Source: an uncultured Ignavibacteria bacterium (GTDB taxonomy: Bacteria; Bacteroidota; Ignavibacteria; Tepidaquicellales; OLB5). From it: DNA of 64,000 nucleotides. Both the position numbers and the translations under genes were made by a program. Below, piece after piece: positions 53,688 to 63,379 of this stretch. How positions within the stretch are numbered: the stretch's first letter is position 1; each line of letters opens with the position of its first letter. The DNA is taken from contig CALMYL010000008.1 of the NCBI GenBank assembly GCA_937873695.1, positions 237,369 through 301,368 of the forward strand, read 5' to 3'. The notes beneath the pieces are model-generated. The model did no database searches. It saw only the letters and a list, made by a program, of their open reading frames with translations, and had not been told where the DNA came from.

Positions 53688-55553
53688 ATGATAAAACAGG
53701 AAATAATAGAAAAGATCAGCAAGTATTTTAAGCTCACAAACTTTGAGGCTGAAAAGATATACGACGATATTTTTGCAGGTATCATTAAAGGTGTGAAAGA
53801 AGATAATATTGCAGATGTAACTAACCTGGGTGAATTTATCATTAAGTACAACAGCGGTGACGAAAACAATAAAAAGACAGTAGAATTTCTTCCTACACTT
53901 TCACTGGAAGAAGAGATCAATCAAAGGGCATTTGAAGAAAGCAGGCAGTTTGAACCTCCAAAATTTGTAAACCCGCAGGTCTTTGATAAACCTGCTGAAA
54001 GACCCCCGGAACCTTCAGTAGGTGATGAGAATATTGCAGCCGGATTAAAAACCGCCGAAGATAAAGTAACTGAAAGCTTTGCTGCTGAAAATAACCCTGT
54101 TATTACCGAAGAAGAGAAATTATCTATAGAACAGGAACACCTTAGTGTTGAAGATGAGATAAGAAGAAAGCGGGAAGAAATTTTGGGCAAGATCACTAAA
54201 CCCAAAGAGGAGTATACGCAGGAACTTAAGCAGGAAATTAAGGAAAGTATCATTGCTCCGCCTGTTGTTATACCGCCTGTTATTGAAAAGTCCGAGGAAG
54301 TGACAATTGAGCACATTGAAGCTAAAAAAACCATTGAAGAAGTGACAAATATTCCCGAAGAAATTACATCAAAAGCAGAAGAGATCAAGGCAGATATAAA
54401 AGAAACGCCTAAAGAGATTGAGGAAGTTACTGAACAGTCTTTTTCCGATTTCTTCACTGAAGTGCCCAAAGAAGAACATATTTCAGCAGGTAATATTTCT
54501 TCAGGTAACATTAATAAACCGGTTGTACCTCCGGTGGAAACTACCATTCCCCCGGTTGAAACAGTAATACCGCCAAGCGCGGTTGAACTGCATAACCAGA
54601 TTACAGGTGACCAGAATAAAACAAACGAGTATCAGACCACAATTACCCCGATGCCATTTGCTAACGGAAACGGCAATGGTAACGGCAGCGGAAATGGCGA
54701 GAATTATGAACATAAACTTCAGGATAATTCATATTACATCTGGTATAAAGATAGTGAGCCAAACTCTACTGATACACAGACGATGTCATATGAATATGAG
54801 CTTCTATACCAGGCTACAAAAGAAGCTGAGTATAAATCCAAACTGAGGATTTATGTGACTACATTCATTATGTTCTTTTCCATAGTCTTAATACTTCTGA
54901 TATTTTCACCGGTTATTTACAAGTATTTCTTTAACCCCGCAGAAGAACAGAACTCAGAAGAAGTTCAGCAGGAAACCGGTTCTACCGAAGAACCTCAAAA
55001 TACCACGCAGAATACAAATCAGGCGTCAGTTAATTCTCTTGAAAATCAGCCTCCTGTGACAAATACAACTCAGGAGCAGCCAAAACAGGAAGTTACACCG
55101 CCTGTAACCCAGCAGGAACAAACAAAGCAGGAAGCTCCTAAACAGGAACAACCCGGGCAGGAACAGCCTGTTCAGGAACAGCCAAAGCAGGAAGCTCCCA
55201 AACAGAACACAACACAGAATGTGCCTGGTATTACCAAAAGCTCGATGGGGTGGCTTGATGATTACAACAAGGTTATATATGTACAGCTTGATAACGGCAA
55301 ATTTACAATTCAGGAATCAGCATGGGATTCTGACGCAAAAGCAAATAAGCGTATTAGCGCAGTGGGCGGGCTTATACCCGGTTTGAAAGGTAATGTACTT
55401 AAAGTAGATCTTGGTTCAAAAGGCACATGGTATCGTGCCCGTTTTGGTGAGTTTTCAACTATAGAAGAAGCAAAACAAAAGGCTGAAGAGCTGCGAAATA
55501 AGGAAAAAAGCAAACTTCAGGCTTTGCTCTTGACCTTCCTGTTATATACATAA
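53688..55553 (+). CDS. HU-CCDC81 and SPOR domain membrane protein
   Basis: A 621-residue protein with four parts. Residues about 1-80 form an HU/CCDC81-like domain. Residues 85-380 are a long acidic, proline-rich cytoplasmic linker. A single transmembrane segment lies at about 388-412 (FIMFFSIVLILLIFSPVIY). A periplasmic Gln/Glu/Pro-rich repeat region (QEQPKQEAPKQ-type, 430-510) leads to a C-terminal SPOR domain (about 540-605). SPOR binds denuded glycan in the septum, so this architecture could link nucleoid or cytoplasmic factors to the cell wall. The last 12 residues (QALLLTFLLYT-like) are hydrophobic and encoded in the overlap with lnt. Confidence 0.85.
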   Translation: MIKQEIIEKISKYFKLTNFEAEKIYDDIFAGIIKGVKEDNIADVTNLGEFIIKYNSGDENNKKTVEFLPTLSLEEEINQRAFEESRQFEPPKFVNPQVFDKPAERPPEPSVGDENIAAGLKTAEDKVTESFAAENNPVITEEEKLSIEQEHLSVEDEIRRKREEILGKITKPKEEYTQELKQEIKESIIAPPVVIPPVIEKSEEVTIEHIEAKKTIEEVTNIPEEITSKAEEIKADIKETPKEIEEVTEQSFSDFFTEVPKEEHISAGNISSGNINKPVVPPVETTIPPVETVIPPSAVELHNQITGDQNKTNEYQTTITPMPFANGNGNGNGSGNGENYEHKLQDNSYYIWYKDSEPNSTDTQTMSYEYELLYQATKEAEYKSKLRIYVTTFIMFFSIVLILLIFSPVIYKYFFNPAEEQNSEEVQQETGSTEEPQNTTQNTNQASVNSLENQPPVTNTTQEQPKQEVTPPVTQQEQTKQEAPKQEQPGQEQPVQEQPKQEAPKQNTTQNVPGITKSSMGWLDDYNKVIYVQLDNGKFTIQESAWDSDAKANKRISAVGGLIPGLKGNVLKVDLGSKGTWYRARFGEFSTIEEAKQKAEELRNKEKSKLQALLLTFLLYT

Positions 55554-57187
55554 AAGCTTAATGAGCTGATAAGACTAAGTGCAGCAATTATTGACCCTAT
55601 CATTCCAATTATATCCCCTTGTTCGGCATAAAATGTCTTTTCTGTATTTCCGATTATATTCCTGTCAACCACTCCGCTTTGCCAGTACTCAATCCTGTCG
55701 TAAATGTTACCCATTGGATCAATAAAGCAGGATACACCGGTTTGGGCACATCTAACTATCCATTTTCTGTTTTCTACTGCCCTTAAAACAGCATATTGAT
55801 TATGCTGCTCTGGTCCTGATGTATTTCCCCACCAGCCGTCGTTTGTTACAATAATAAAATATTCAGCGCCTTTATTGGTGAATTCTGAGACAAACTCACT
55901 GAAAACTGATTCATAACATATCAGTCCCGCGAATTTAGTATCTATCCCTTTGGAGGTATCTTTCAGGCTGAATATGGTCTGATCTGTGCCCATCTGCCAG
56001 CCGCTGATCCCAACTCCCCAGGTAAACCATTTCTTTGCGAAAGGAACCTTTTCCTGGTAAGGTATCCTTTCGCTGAACGGAACAAGTTTCACTTTCTTGT
56101 GTATTGAAAGATCTTTGTGATATTTTTTGGGTTCAATTAATATTGCCGAGTTAAACACATCAAACTTGCGTTTTGAACCGTCTGTGGTCCTGTGATCTGT
56201 GGGAATATTATCGCCATCTTTGTAATAGTATTTATGCGGAATTCCCATGAATATATATTTACCTGTCGAATCAGCCAGATCAAAAAATCTCTTTGATTTC
56301 AGAAAATTGATATCTTCAAGAAAGTAAAACGGAGGAGCTGTTTCGTGAAGAACAAGCATTTCAGGGTTGAATTTCAATCCATCCCGCAGACCATCAATAT
56401 ATGTATTCAATATCTGGTTGTGCTCACCACCCCATTTTTTAAATGGGTCGGTATTGGTCTGTACAATTGCAGTATTCACAACCTTTGAATGATCCTTAAG
56501 GTTATAATAGCCGCTGTTATCAACTGAGTCGAGCCTGTAAGCTGAGTAGAAATCAGGCAACAGGAATATTGCAGCAAGCAATACCAGCGAAAGTACAGAT
56601 TTGGGTGAGGCAGGCTTCCATTGTTTGCAGTAAATTCTGGACAATATATAATACAAAAGAACGGAAACGACACATATCAGAAACGAGAGTCCATGTACTC
56701 CTGTGAATTCCGCTATTTGAATTCTGTACAAATTATATGTTTCGCTGTTTCCAAGTTCAAGCCAGGGGAATGCAAACTGCCAGATATTATCAAAATACTC
56801 GTAACCTACCCATATAAGAGGAAACAATGTTAATGCCAGTTCCTTTCTTATCTTTGAAACTCCATAAGTTATCAATATAGGGATAAGCATAAACAGGGAA
56901 TGCACAATGACCGTTGCAACACCGCCGATTTTCAGAAATGTATCGTCCGAATGCCAGCCGGAGATCCAATAGAGTGAGATCTCATTGAATACAAGCATTA
57001 CAATATATGCTCTTGCAAAAGCCTGCCGGAATCTTGATGAGCTGAGTACCAGGTATAGCAGGACCATCAAACCGAAATAAATGAAGAACCAAGTTTTAAA
57101 CGGAGGAAAAGAAAACCCCAGCAATGCCCCGCTTAAGAGAGACAGGATAAGGGCGCGTAATTTTTTATTTTTAGGGAGTATATCCAA
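55517..57187 (-). CDS. lnt: Apolipoprotein N-acyltransferase
   Basis: Adds the third acyl chain to lipoproteins in the inner membrane. The 556-residue protein has about seven N-terminal transmembrane helices (12-215), a periplasmic nitrilase domain (235-515) with the catalytic triad E282 (HETAPP), K367 (KLVPFSE) and C424 (ICYES), and a final transmembrane helix. The tail overlaps the convergent HU/SPOR gene by 37 nt. ispF lies 21 nt upstream on the same strand, giving an ispF-lnt transcript. Confidence 0.93.
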   Translation of the reverse strand: MDILPKNKKLRALILSLLSGALLGFSFPPFKTWFFIYFGLMVLLYLVLSSSRFRQAFARAYIVMLVFNEISLYWISGWHSDDTFLKIGGVATVIVHSLFMLIPILITYGVSKIRKELALTLFPLIWVGYEYFDNIWQFAFPWLELGNSETYNLYRIQIAEFTGVHGLSFLICVVSVLLYYILSRIYCKQWKPASPKSVLSLVLLAAIFLLPDFYSAYRLDSVDNSGYYNLKDHSKVVNTAIVQTNTDPFKKWGGEHNQILNTYIDGLRDGLKFNPEMLVLHETAPPFYFLEDINFLKSKRFFDLADSTGKYIFMGIPHKYYYKDGDNIPTDHRTTDGSKRKFDVFNSAILIEPKKYHKDLSIHKKVKLVPFSERIPYQEKVPFAKKWFTWGVGISGWQMGTDQTIFSLKDTSKGIDTKFAGLICYESVFSEFVSEFTNKGAEYFIIVTNDGWWGNTSGPEQHNQYAVLRAVENRKWIVRCAQTGVSCFIDPMGNIYDRIEYWQSGVVDRNIIGNTEKTFYAEQGDIIGMIGSIIAALSLISSLSFYVYNRKVKSKA

Positions 57188-57208
57188 TATCAGTTAAGTA
57201 TAAGTATT

Positions 57209-57676
57209 TTATTTCAGCAGGGCAATTGAGTAGGCCGAGCAGCCCTGCTTCTTTCCGATAAATCCCAGCCCTTCTGATGTAGTTGATTTGATCGAGATCT
57301 GAGTTGTCCTTATTCCAAGGATCTTTGCAATGTTCTTTTTCATCAGGTCTACATAAGGATTTATCTTAGGTTCTTCCAGTATCACCGTTATATCAACATT
57401 CCCGACTTTCAGTTTCTGTTTCTTTATCAGTTTCATACATTCACCAAGTAAAACCAAACTGGAAATATTTTTCCATCTAGGGTCTTTATTGCTGAAATAA
57501 TAACCAATATCCTTTAAACCGGCAGCCCCAAGAATCGAATCACAAAGTGCGTGCAGCAGTACATCAGCATCTGAGTGACCAAGCAATCCCTTCTTGTGCG
57601 GAATAGTAACACCGCCAAGTACAAGTTTTCTGCCTGTTACAAGTTTGTGAACATCGTAGCCAAGTCCGATCCGCAT
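57209..57676 (-). CDS. ispF: 2-C-methyl-D-erythritol 2,4-cyclodiphosphate synthase
   Basis: Makes the cyclodiphosphate in the MEP isoprenoid pathway. The 155-residue protein has the zinc ligands in GYDVHKL, the GHSDADVLLHALCDSILGA block, and SIKSTTSEGLGFIGKKQG near the C-terminus. I place the start at the ATG at 57676 (MRIGLGYDV), not at a TTG three codons earlier, because the TATATTTG promoter element ends at that TTG. It heads ispF-lnt. Confidence 0.94.
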   Translation of the reverse strand: MRIGLGYDVHKLVTGRKLVLGGVTIPHKKGLLGHSDADVLLHALCDSILGAAGLKDIGYYFSNKDPRWKNISSLVLLGECMKLIKKQKLKVGNVDITVILEEPKINPYVDLMKKNIAKILGIRTTQISIKSTTSEGLGFIGKKQGCSAYSIALLK

Positions 57677-57682
57677 AATCCG

Positions 57683-57690
57683 CAAATATA
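57683..57690 (-). promoter_or_regulatory. TAnnTTTG promoter element of ispF
   Basis: On the minus strand TATATTTG ends 6 nt before the ATG, giving an almost leaderless transcript. It decides the ispF start codon. Confidence 0.55.
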
Positions 57691-57862
57691 TTATTATCTA
57701 AACTATATTATTAGTCTAAAATTTCTGCAAATTTATGATAACTGAACAAGATACCTGAAATTTTGCTGAAAATACATCGCGGGCCGAATGTGGAAATGTA
57801 TTGATTACGAAAAATTTGAAGGCCTTAGTCCTTTATGGTTAGTAAATAATCCTGTATTTGAG

Positions 57863-57870
57863 TAATTTTG
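57863..57870 (+). promoter_or_regulatory. TAnnTTTG promoter element of radA
   Basis: TAATTTTG, 16 nt before the radA ATG, with no Shine-Dalgarno. The 201-nt gap between divergent ispF and radA holds nothing else recognisable. Confidence 0.5.
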
Positions 57871-57886
57871 CAAATTAATCAATTAT

Positions 57887-59254
57887 ATGGCTAAACCGAT
57901 TACAAAATATATCTGTCAGAATTGCGGCTATGTTTCTTTGCGCTGGCTGGGCAAATGCCCTGAATGCGATTCATGGAATTCCTTTGTGGAAGAGATAGTG
58001 CACACTGATAAACATAAGATTAAATCAAAAAGCAGTGATATTCTGAGCGCAAAACTTACCAATATATCCAAAGTAGCCGATATAAATATCACCGAAGATA
58101 TAAGAATTGTCAGTACAATAGAAGAGCTTGACAGGGTACTTGGAGGCGGAATTGTACCGGGTTCTGTAGTACTTGTTGGCGGTGATCCCGGCATCGGTAA
58201 ATCAACCCTCATGATGCAGCTCTCAGATAAGATTAAGAACAATACAATACTCTACGTAAGCGGTGAAGAATCACCGAAGCAGATCAAGCTTCGCTGTGAA
58301 AGGCTGGGCTTTGCCCATGATGAGTTTTACATACTATCTGAAACCAGCCTGGAAATTATAGCCGCAATTGTTGATAAACTGAAACCCGATATAGTTATTA
58401 TTGATTCCATACAAACGATCTACCGCAACGAGCTTGAGTCAAGTCCGGGGAGCGTTTCGCAGCTTCGTGAATCAACCGCAGCGGTTATTCAAATTGCCAA
58501 AGCTAAAAATATTTCTTTCTTTCTGATAGGTCATATCACAAAAGAGGGTTTTATCGCAGGTCCCAAAGTACTAGAACATATGGTTGATACTGTTCTGCAG
58601 TTTGAAGGGGAAAGAACACACGCATACCGTGTACTAAGAGCTATAAAAAACAGGTTTGGTTCAACCAACGAAATCGGTATTTTCGAAATGACCGGTACCG
58701 GTTTGGTTGAAGTACGCAACCCGAGTGAAGTATTTCTTTCGCAGCGCTCAAAAGGTATCTCAGGAAGCACAGTATCAGCCAGTATGGAAGGGACGCGTCC
58801 GATACTAATAGAAGTGCAGGCGCTGGTTTCTTCTTCAGGGTATTCAGTACCTCAACGGACTGCAACAGGTTTTGATTACAAAAGACTGGCAATCCTCATA
58901 GCCGTGCTTGAAAAGAAAATAGGCATACACCTTTCAAAATTTGATGTTTTCATCAATATTGCCGGCGGTATAAAAATTGATGAGCCTTCAATTGATCTGG
59001 CAGCGGCTATAAGTATCTGCTCAAGCTTTAAGGATACTTCAATCGATCATGATATGCTTATTCTTGGTGAAATTGGCTTGAGCGGCGAGATTCGCGGCAT
59101 AAGCTTCGCTGAGCGCAGGATACAGGAAGCTATTAAGCTTGGATTTAAAAAAGTTGTGCTGCCTAAAGGAAACATGAAGAATTTCAAGCCTTCAAAGGAA
59201 ATCGAGTACATTCCTGTAGAAAGCATACAGGATGCAATCCGTTTAATTTTATAA
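57887..59254 (+). CDS. radA: DNA repair protein RadA
   Basis: A RecA-like ATPase helping strand exchange and branch migration in recombination repair. The 455-residue protein has the N-terminal zinc finger (C10, C13, C24, C27), Walker A GDPGIGKS (G99-S106), the RadA-specific KNRFGSTNEIG motif and the C-terminal Lon-protease-like domain (VFINIAGGIKIDEPSIDLA, GEIGLSGEIRGIS). Length is normal. It lies directly upstream of the helicase-nuclease gene with 24 nt between, so the two are probably co-transcribed. Confidence 0.96.
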   Translation: MAKPITKYICQNCGYVSLRWLGKCPECDSWNSFVEEIVHTDKHKIKSKSSDILSAKLTNISKVADINITEDIRIVSTIEELDRVLGGGIVPGSVVLVGGDPGIGKSTLMMQLSDKIKNNTILYVSGEESPKQIKLRCERLGFAHDEFYILSETSLEIIAAIVDKLKPDIVIIDSIQTIYRNELESSPGSVSQLRESTAAVIQIAKAKNISFFLIGHITKEGFIAGPKVLEHMVDTVLQFEGERTHAYRVLRAIKNRFGSTNEIGIFEMTGTGLVEVRNPSEVFLSQRSKGISGSTVSASMEGTRPILIEVQALVSSSGYSVPQRTATGFDYKRLAILIAVLEKKIGIHLSKFDVFINIAGGIKIDEPSIDLAAAISICSSFKDTSIDHDMLILGEIGLSGEIRGISFAERRIQEAIKLGFKKVVLPKGNMKNFKPSKEIEYIPVESIQDAIRLIL

Positions 59255-59278
59255 TCATTTTTTTATGCCAAGCCAGAA

Positions 59279-62200
59279 TTGAATACAGAGTTCCTTAAAA
59301 AATTAAAACAAAAACTCCAGGTCGGGAACACCCAATCCATTCACTTAAATTCATACCCCGGCAGACTTGCTGCAAGGCTTGACCTGTATGAGCTGAACTT
59401 CATAAGACAAAACCTGCCAAATGATTTTCTGAAAAAGTTACTGAACAGCCATTCTTTTGGATTTAAATTTAAGATAGAACAAACAGGTAACCCTCAGCAA
59501 TCCCAAAGTTCAGTTTCCAAAAATTCCGAACAGGGCGAACCTGCGCCTGAACATGCAAATACATCCGTTCAGGCAATACCTGCTGAAAACAAGGATGCTG
59601 CTGTTAAACAGAATCTTATCTCAAAGAGGTTATCTTCAATTTATTATGAAAATGAAGATACTTATCTTGAGCATGGAATTAAGACATTCGGCTTCGGGTA
59701 TCCAACTCTGATATACCGCACAAAAAATGACCCTGATAAGATTTTAAGCGCACCTGCTTTTATCTGGATGCTGGAGCTTACCCGCGATAAGAATGAGTGG
59801 ATAATTTCAAGGGATGAAGAGCAGGGAATTTCGATCAATGATGTATTGCTTAACTATCTTGAAACGGACCTTGGTTCAACCGGTTTTTCTAAATTAAACG
59901 ACGAATATTTAGCTGATAGCTTAATTGATGAAACAGAATTCAATGTAATTGTTAACAGACTCCTTTTTCAAATCAGTTCTACTGCACCACAAATTACGGG
60001 TGAGCATGTAATTTCACCCATGCTTGATAAACTTAAGCGGACTGAACATGTCAGGATACACGGCAGCCCATCAATAACTTATTCAGGCATATTCGGACTC
60101 TTTAAAACTCCAAAAGAACCATTAATAAGAGATATTAAGCACTTAATTGATAACGCAGACAAATTTGCTTTTGATAAATTAAACATTGCACCGTTCCAGG
60201 AAGTTAAATACTCCGCTGTTGAAACGGATCCCACACAGGAACATGCGTTAAAGAGTCTTGGTGGTAACAGCAAACTTATAATCCACGGTCCGCCCGGAAC
60301 GGGCAAGAGCCAGACACTGACCGCTATTATTGTTAATGCGCTTTTTAATAAGGCAAAGTGCCTGGTTGTGTGTGAAAAAAGAACAGCTCTTGAGGTAATC
60401 CTTAAAAATTTGAGTGCCCTGGGACTCGGAAGCCTTTGCGGTCTGATTGAAGATGTTAACCGCGACAGGAAAAAAATTGTTGATGCTGTCCGTGACCCCA
60501 AACCTGCAGCCAAACCCGTAAGAAGGAACATACTTGATAATATTTTCAAAGAAACTGACGAGACAATTGGTATCGTAAACAGGAATCATAACTTTTACAG
60601 CAGGTATCTTCTTAATGATATGACGTGGGGCGACCTTGTTGGTAAGCTCATGAGAGAAAAAGGCGCAGACGAAAACTATCTGATGCTTTACAACGAGTTA
60701 AAAAACTGTGAAATAGATTTTACAGCCGAAGGTATCTCTGAAATTTATAATTCCACTTTAAATTTCATCAAGAAGAACAGAAAGCTGTTTAAGACAGCAA
60801 AAGCTGATCTTGAGACTTTCAAAATACTGAATGATTCGCTGTTTGCAGAGCGCTCAGCAAAAAATATTGTACTTGATCTTGAGGGAAGAATAAAGAATCT
60901 GTTGACCGAATTGAAGAAATCTATAAGTCTATTGAACTTACTTCATGATAAATATTCTGCAGCTTTGAGCAGGTATTATTCAGATTATAGCGGGAAGTTT
61001 AATTCAGCGTTAATTAACATTGCTGAAATTTACAAGAAGAACTGTACTTTGAACAGATCATTATTTACTGAACTTAGCGGCTGGACAAATTTTAAGTTAT
61101 CGTTGTATTCAGTTTTTTCGAAAAAATACAAACAACTCAAAAAGGATAAAAGAGAAATTCTACCACTGTTCTATGGACTTAAAGAGTTTCAGGATAACGG
61201 TTATTTTGAATTTCATGTTACAGAAATCAAAGATAATCTCTCGGAAATGGAACCTCAGCTTGAAACCATAAATACTTCCCTGCAAAGCTGGTATAACGGA
61301 ATAAATGAATACAAAGAACAGCAATTGAAGCAATACTCCTCGGCAGATTATGACAAATATTCATTTGATGATCTTGAATTAATGAATAAAGCAGATGGCG
61401 CAGCAGATGACGTTCTTATTGTGATAAATAATTCGGCACTTTTTTCAAATACTTATGAATTCAAAGGCGTTTCAATAAAACAAAAAATGGATTACCTAAG
61501 TGAGTTAACTTCCGGGCTTGAAATAATAGTTGAGGATATAAACTCATTGTATGATTATTATTACTGGCGCAGTGATTTCCTGGCATGTAATGAATTTGCA
61601 AAGAAAATAATCATTAAATTAATTGAGTTTGATGTTGATAACTGGGAATCGGATTCTGACCTTTATTTCGTGTTCAATACTTTAATCGCCAATGAATCAA
61701 ACATAAAGCTCAGAAACGACGGATTATTTGATGAAATTACAGGAAATCTTGATAAAATAAAAGAATTTCAGCTAAACACTATACTCGAATACTGGCAAAG
61801 CCGTCAGGCTGATTCAGCCGGTAAATTTGAAGAGCGTACCGGAATAAACATTAACGCTTTGTACAACAAATCGCGTAACAGTAAATATCAAAAAAGGAAT
61901 TCTTTAAGGAAAATAATCGCAGCTGATCATGAAGTATTTACAGACAATTTTCCGGTAATGCTGGTCAACCCGGTGGTATGCAGCAGCCTGTTTGAAATGC
62001 GGGAAGGAATGTTTGACCTTGTGATATTTGATGAAGCAAGCCAGCTTAGAGTGGAAGATGTATACGCCGCAAAACTGCGCGGGAAATACCGCATTGTTTC
62101 TGGGGATGAGAACCAGATGCCGCCTTCTAGTTACTTTGCGTCTTCTCAGTTGGTAATTGATAGCGATTCGATGAATGAGGATGATGAAGAAATTGTAATT

Positions 62201-63340
62201 ACCACAGACCCCAGAAATCTCGCAGATGCAGAATCATTGCTTGAGTTCGCGATCCGCAGGGGCTATGTTGAATCATCCCTGGATATTCACTACCGCTCAA
62301 GGCATCCTGATCTCATTGATTTTTCTAATGCTGCATTTTATAACTCACGGCTGAACCCTATGCCGCCTGCAAACAACTATAAGGCAATGAGGTATTTCAA
62401 TGTATGCGGAATTTACAATCAGGCCGAAGGCATTAATAAGCAGGAAGCTGAAAAAGTTATAAGCCTAATTAATGAGCTTATCATTCCCGAAAAAGGTGAT
62501 GATAATCCAAGTATCGGGGTGGCGACATTCAATATCTTCCAGAGGAATTATATTCTTGATATGATAAATTTTGCGGCAAACAATGACAGTGCATTTGCGC
62601 AGAAGATCAGTATTATAAGAAACAAAACAGGGGAGCCGTTTTTTGTTAAGAACCTTGAGAATATTCAGGGTGATGAGCGAGATGTGATAATTATTTCCAC
62701 TACGTTTGGCAAACGTGCCGATGGCAGTTTCATTCAGAATTACGGACCTATAAACCAGGAAAAAGGATTCCGACTTCTGAATGTAATTGTCACAAGAGCC
62801 AAACACATGATGATAGTATGTACTTCAATTCCCGATGAATATATCAGGGAGTATCCTTCTCTTCTTACTGCTTTGGGTAATAAGGGCAAAGGAATATTCT
62901 ACGCGTACCTTGCATATGTAAAAGCTGTTGAAGATTATAACCCAAAGGCTAAGAACTCAGTGCTTGAACAGCTCCGGTTAAACTCAGAAAGAAAAGAGCA
63001 GGGTGTAAACCTTTTGAATAAAACTATTTTTGAAGATGAGGTTTATAACAGTCTTTGTAAACAGTACAATTCAGAAAGGCTTGCAGCAAATTATTCTTCA
63101 GGTGGATTTTTGGTCGATATTGCAGTTTTGCCAGAAGAAAAATCAGGTAAAATAGTCGCAATTGAGTGCGATGGGAGTGCATTTCACCTCTCACCCGAAG
63201 CATATGCATGGGATATTTTCCGGGAGAAATATCTGGAAAAGTTCGGAATGAAATTCATAAGGATATGGTCTGTTAACTGGTGGAATAATCATGACCGCGA
63301 GCTTAAAAGACTTATGGAGTTTATTAATAACCCGGATTGA
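59279..63340 (+). CDS. Large SF1 helicase with C-terminal Vsr/MTES_1575-like nuclease domain
   Basis: A 1353-residue protein. Walker A GPPGTGKS (G337-S344) opens a UvrD/Upf1-like (DNA2/NAM7 type) helicase split by about 570 residues of mostly helical sequence (345-910). Walker B is IFDEASQ (D918-E919), followed by SGDENQMPPSS, HYRSRHPDLIDF, IQGDERDVIIIS and NVIVTRAKHMM, all SF1 motifs. The C-terminal part (about 1255-1353) resembles very-short-patch/MTES_1575 endonucleases with D1280 and E1296-C-D1298. Start is TTG at 59279, since an ATG at 59265 reads only five codons. It sits next to radA, suggesting DNA processing; a defence role is inferred from similar single-protein helicase-nucleases. 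No partner gene is adjacent. Confidence 0.8.
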   Translation: MNTEFLKKLKQKLQVGNTQSIHLNSYPGRLAARLDLYELNFIRQNLPNDFLKKLLNSHSFGFKFKIEQTGNPQQSQSSVSKNSEQGEPAPEHANTSVQAIPAENKDAAVKQNLISKRLSSIYYENEDTYLEHGIKTFGFGYPTLIYRTKNDPDKILSAPAFIWMLELTRDKNEWIISRDEEQGISINDVLLNYLETDLGSTGFSKLNDEYLADSLIDETEFNVIVNRLLFQISSTAPQITGEHVISPMLDKLKRTEHVRIHGSPSITYSGIFGLFKTPKEPLIRDIKHLIDNADKFAFDKLNIAPFQEVKYSAVETDPTQEHALKSLGGNSKLIIHGPPGTGKSQTLTAIIVNALFNKAKCLVVCEKRTALEVILKNLSALGLGSLCGLIEDVNRDRKKIVDAVRDPKPAAKPVRRNILDNIFKETDETIGIVNRNHNFYSRYLLNDMTWGDLVGKLMREKGADENYLMLYNELKNCEIDFTAEGISEIYNSTLNFIKKNRKLFKTAKADLETFKILNDSLFAERSAKNIVLDLEGRIKNLLTELKKSISLLNLLHDKYSAALSRYYSDYSGKFNSALINIAEIYKKNCTLNRSLFTELSGWTNFKLSLYSVFSKKYKQLKKDKREILPLFYGLKEFQDNGYFEFHVTEIKDNLSEMEPQLETINTSLQSWYNGINEYKEQQLKQYSSADYDKYSFDDLELMNKADGAADDVLIVINNSALFSNTYEFKGVSIKQKMDYLSELTSGLEIIVEDINSLYDYYYWRSDFLACNEFAKKIIIKLIEFDVDNWESDSDLYFVFNTLIANESNIKLRNDGLFDEITGNLDKIKEFQLNTILEYWQSRQADSAGKFEERTGININALYNKSRNSKYQKRNSLRKIIAADHEVFTDNFPVMLVNPVVCSSLFEMREGMFDLVIFDEASQLRVEDVYAAKLRGKYRIVSGDENQMPPSSYFASSQLVIDSDSMNEDDEEIVITTDPRNLADAESLLEFAIRRGYVESSLDIHYRSRHPDLIDFSNAAFYNSRLNPMPPANNYKAMRYFNVCGIYNQAEGINKQEAEKVISLINELIIPEKGDDNPSIGVATFNIFQRNYILDMINFAANNDSAFAQKISIIRNKTGEPFFVKNLENIQGDERDVIIISTTFGKRADGSFIQNYGPINQEKGFRLLNVIVTRAKHMMIVCTSIPDEYIREYPSLLTALGNKGKGIFYAYLAYVKAVEDYNPKAKNSVLEQLRLNSERKEQGVNLLNKTIFEDEVYNSLCKQYNSERLAANYSSGGFLVDIAVLPEEKSGKIVAIECDGSAFHLSPEAYAWDIFREKYLEKFGMKFIRIWSVNWWNNHDRELKRLMEFINNPD

Positions 63341-63379
63341 TTGTGTCATAATTGTGTTTAATTTGCTCATAATAATCAG

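Noticed and set aside
53921-54547. 208-residue open frame antisense to the HU/SPOR gene
   Set aside because: Ser-rich shadow of the acidic Glu/Lys linker region; no independent support.
57677-57685. TTG start for ispF three codons upstream
   Set aside because: It falls inside the TATATTTG promoter element; the ATG at 57676 starts the conserved MRIGLGYDVH.
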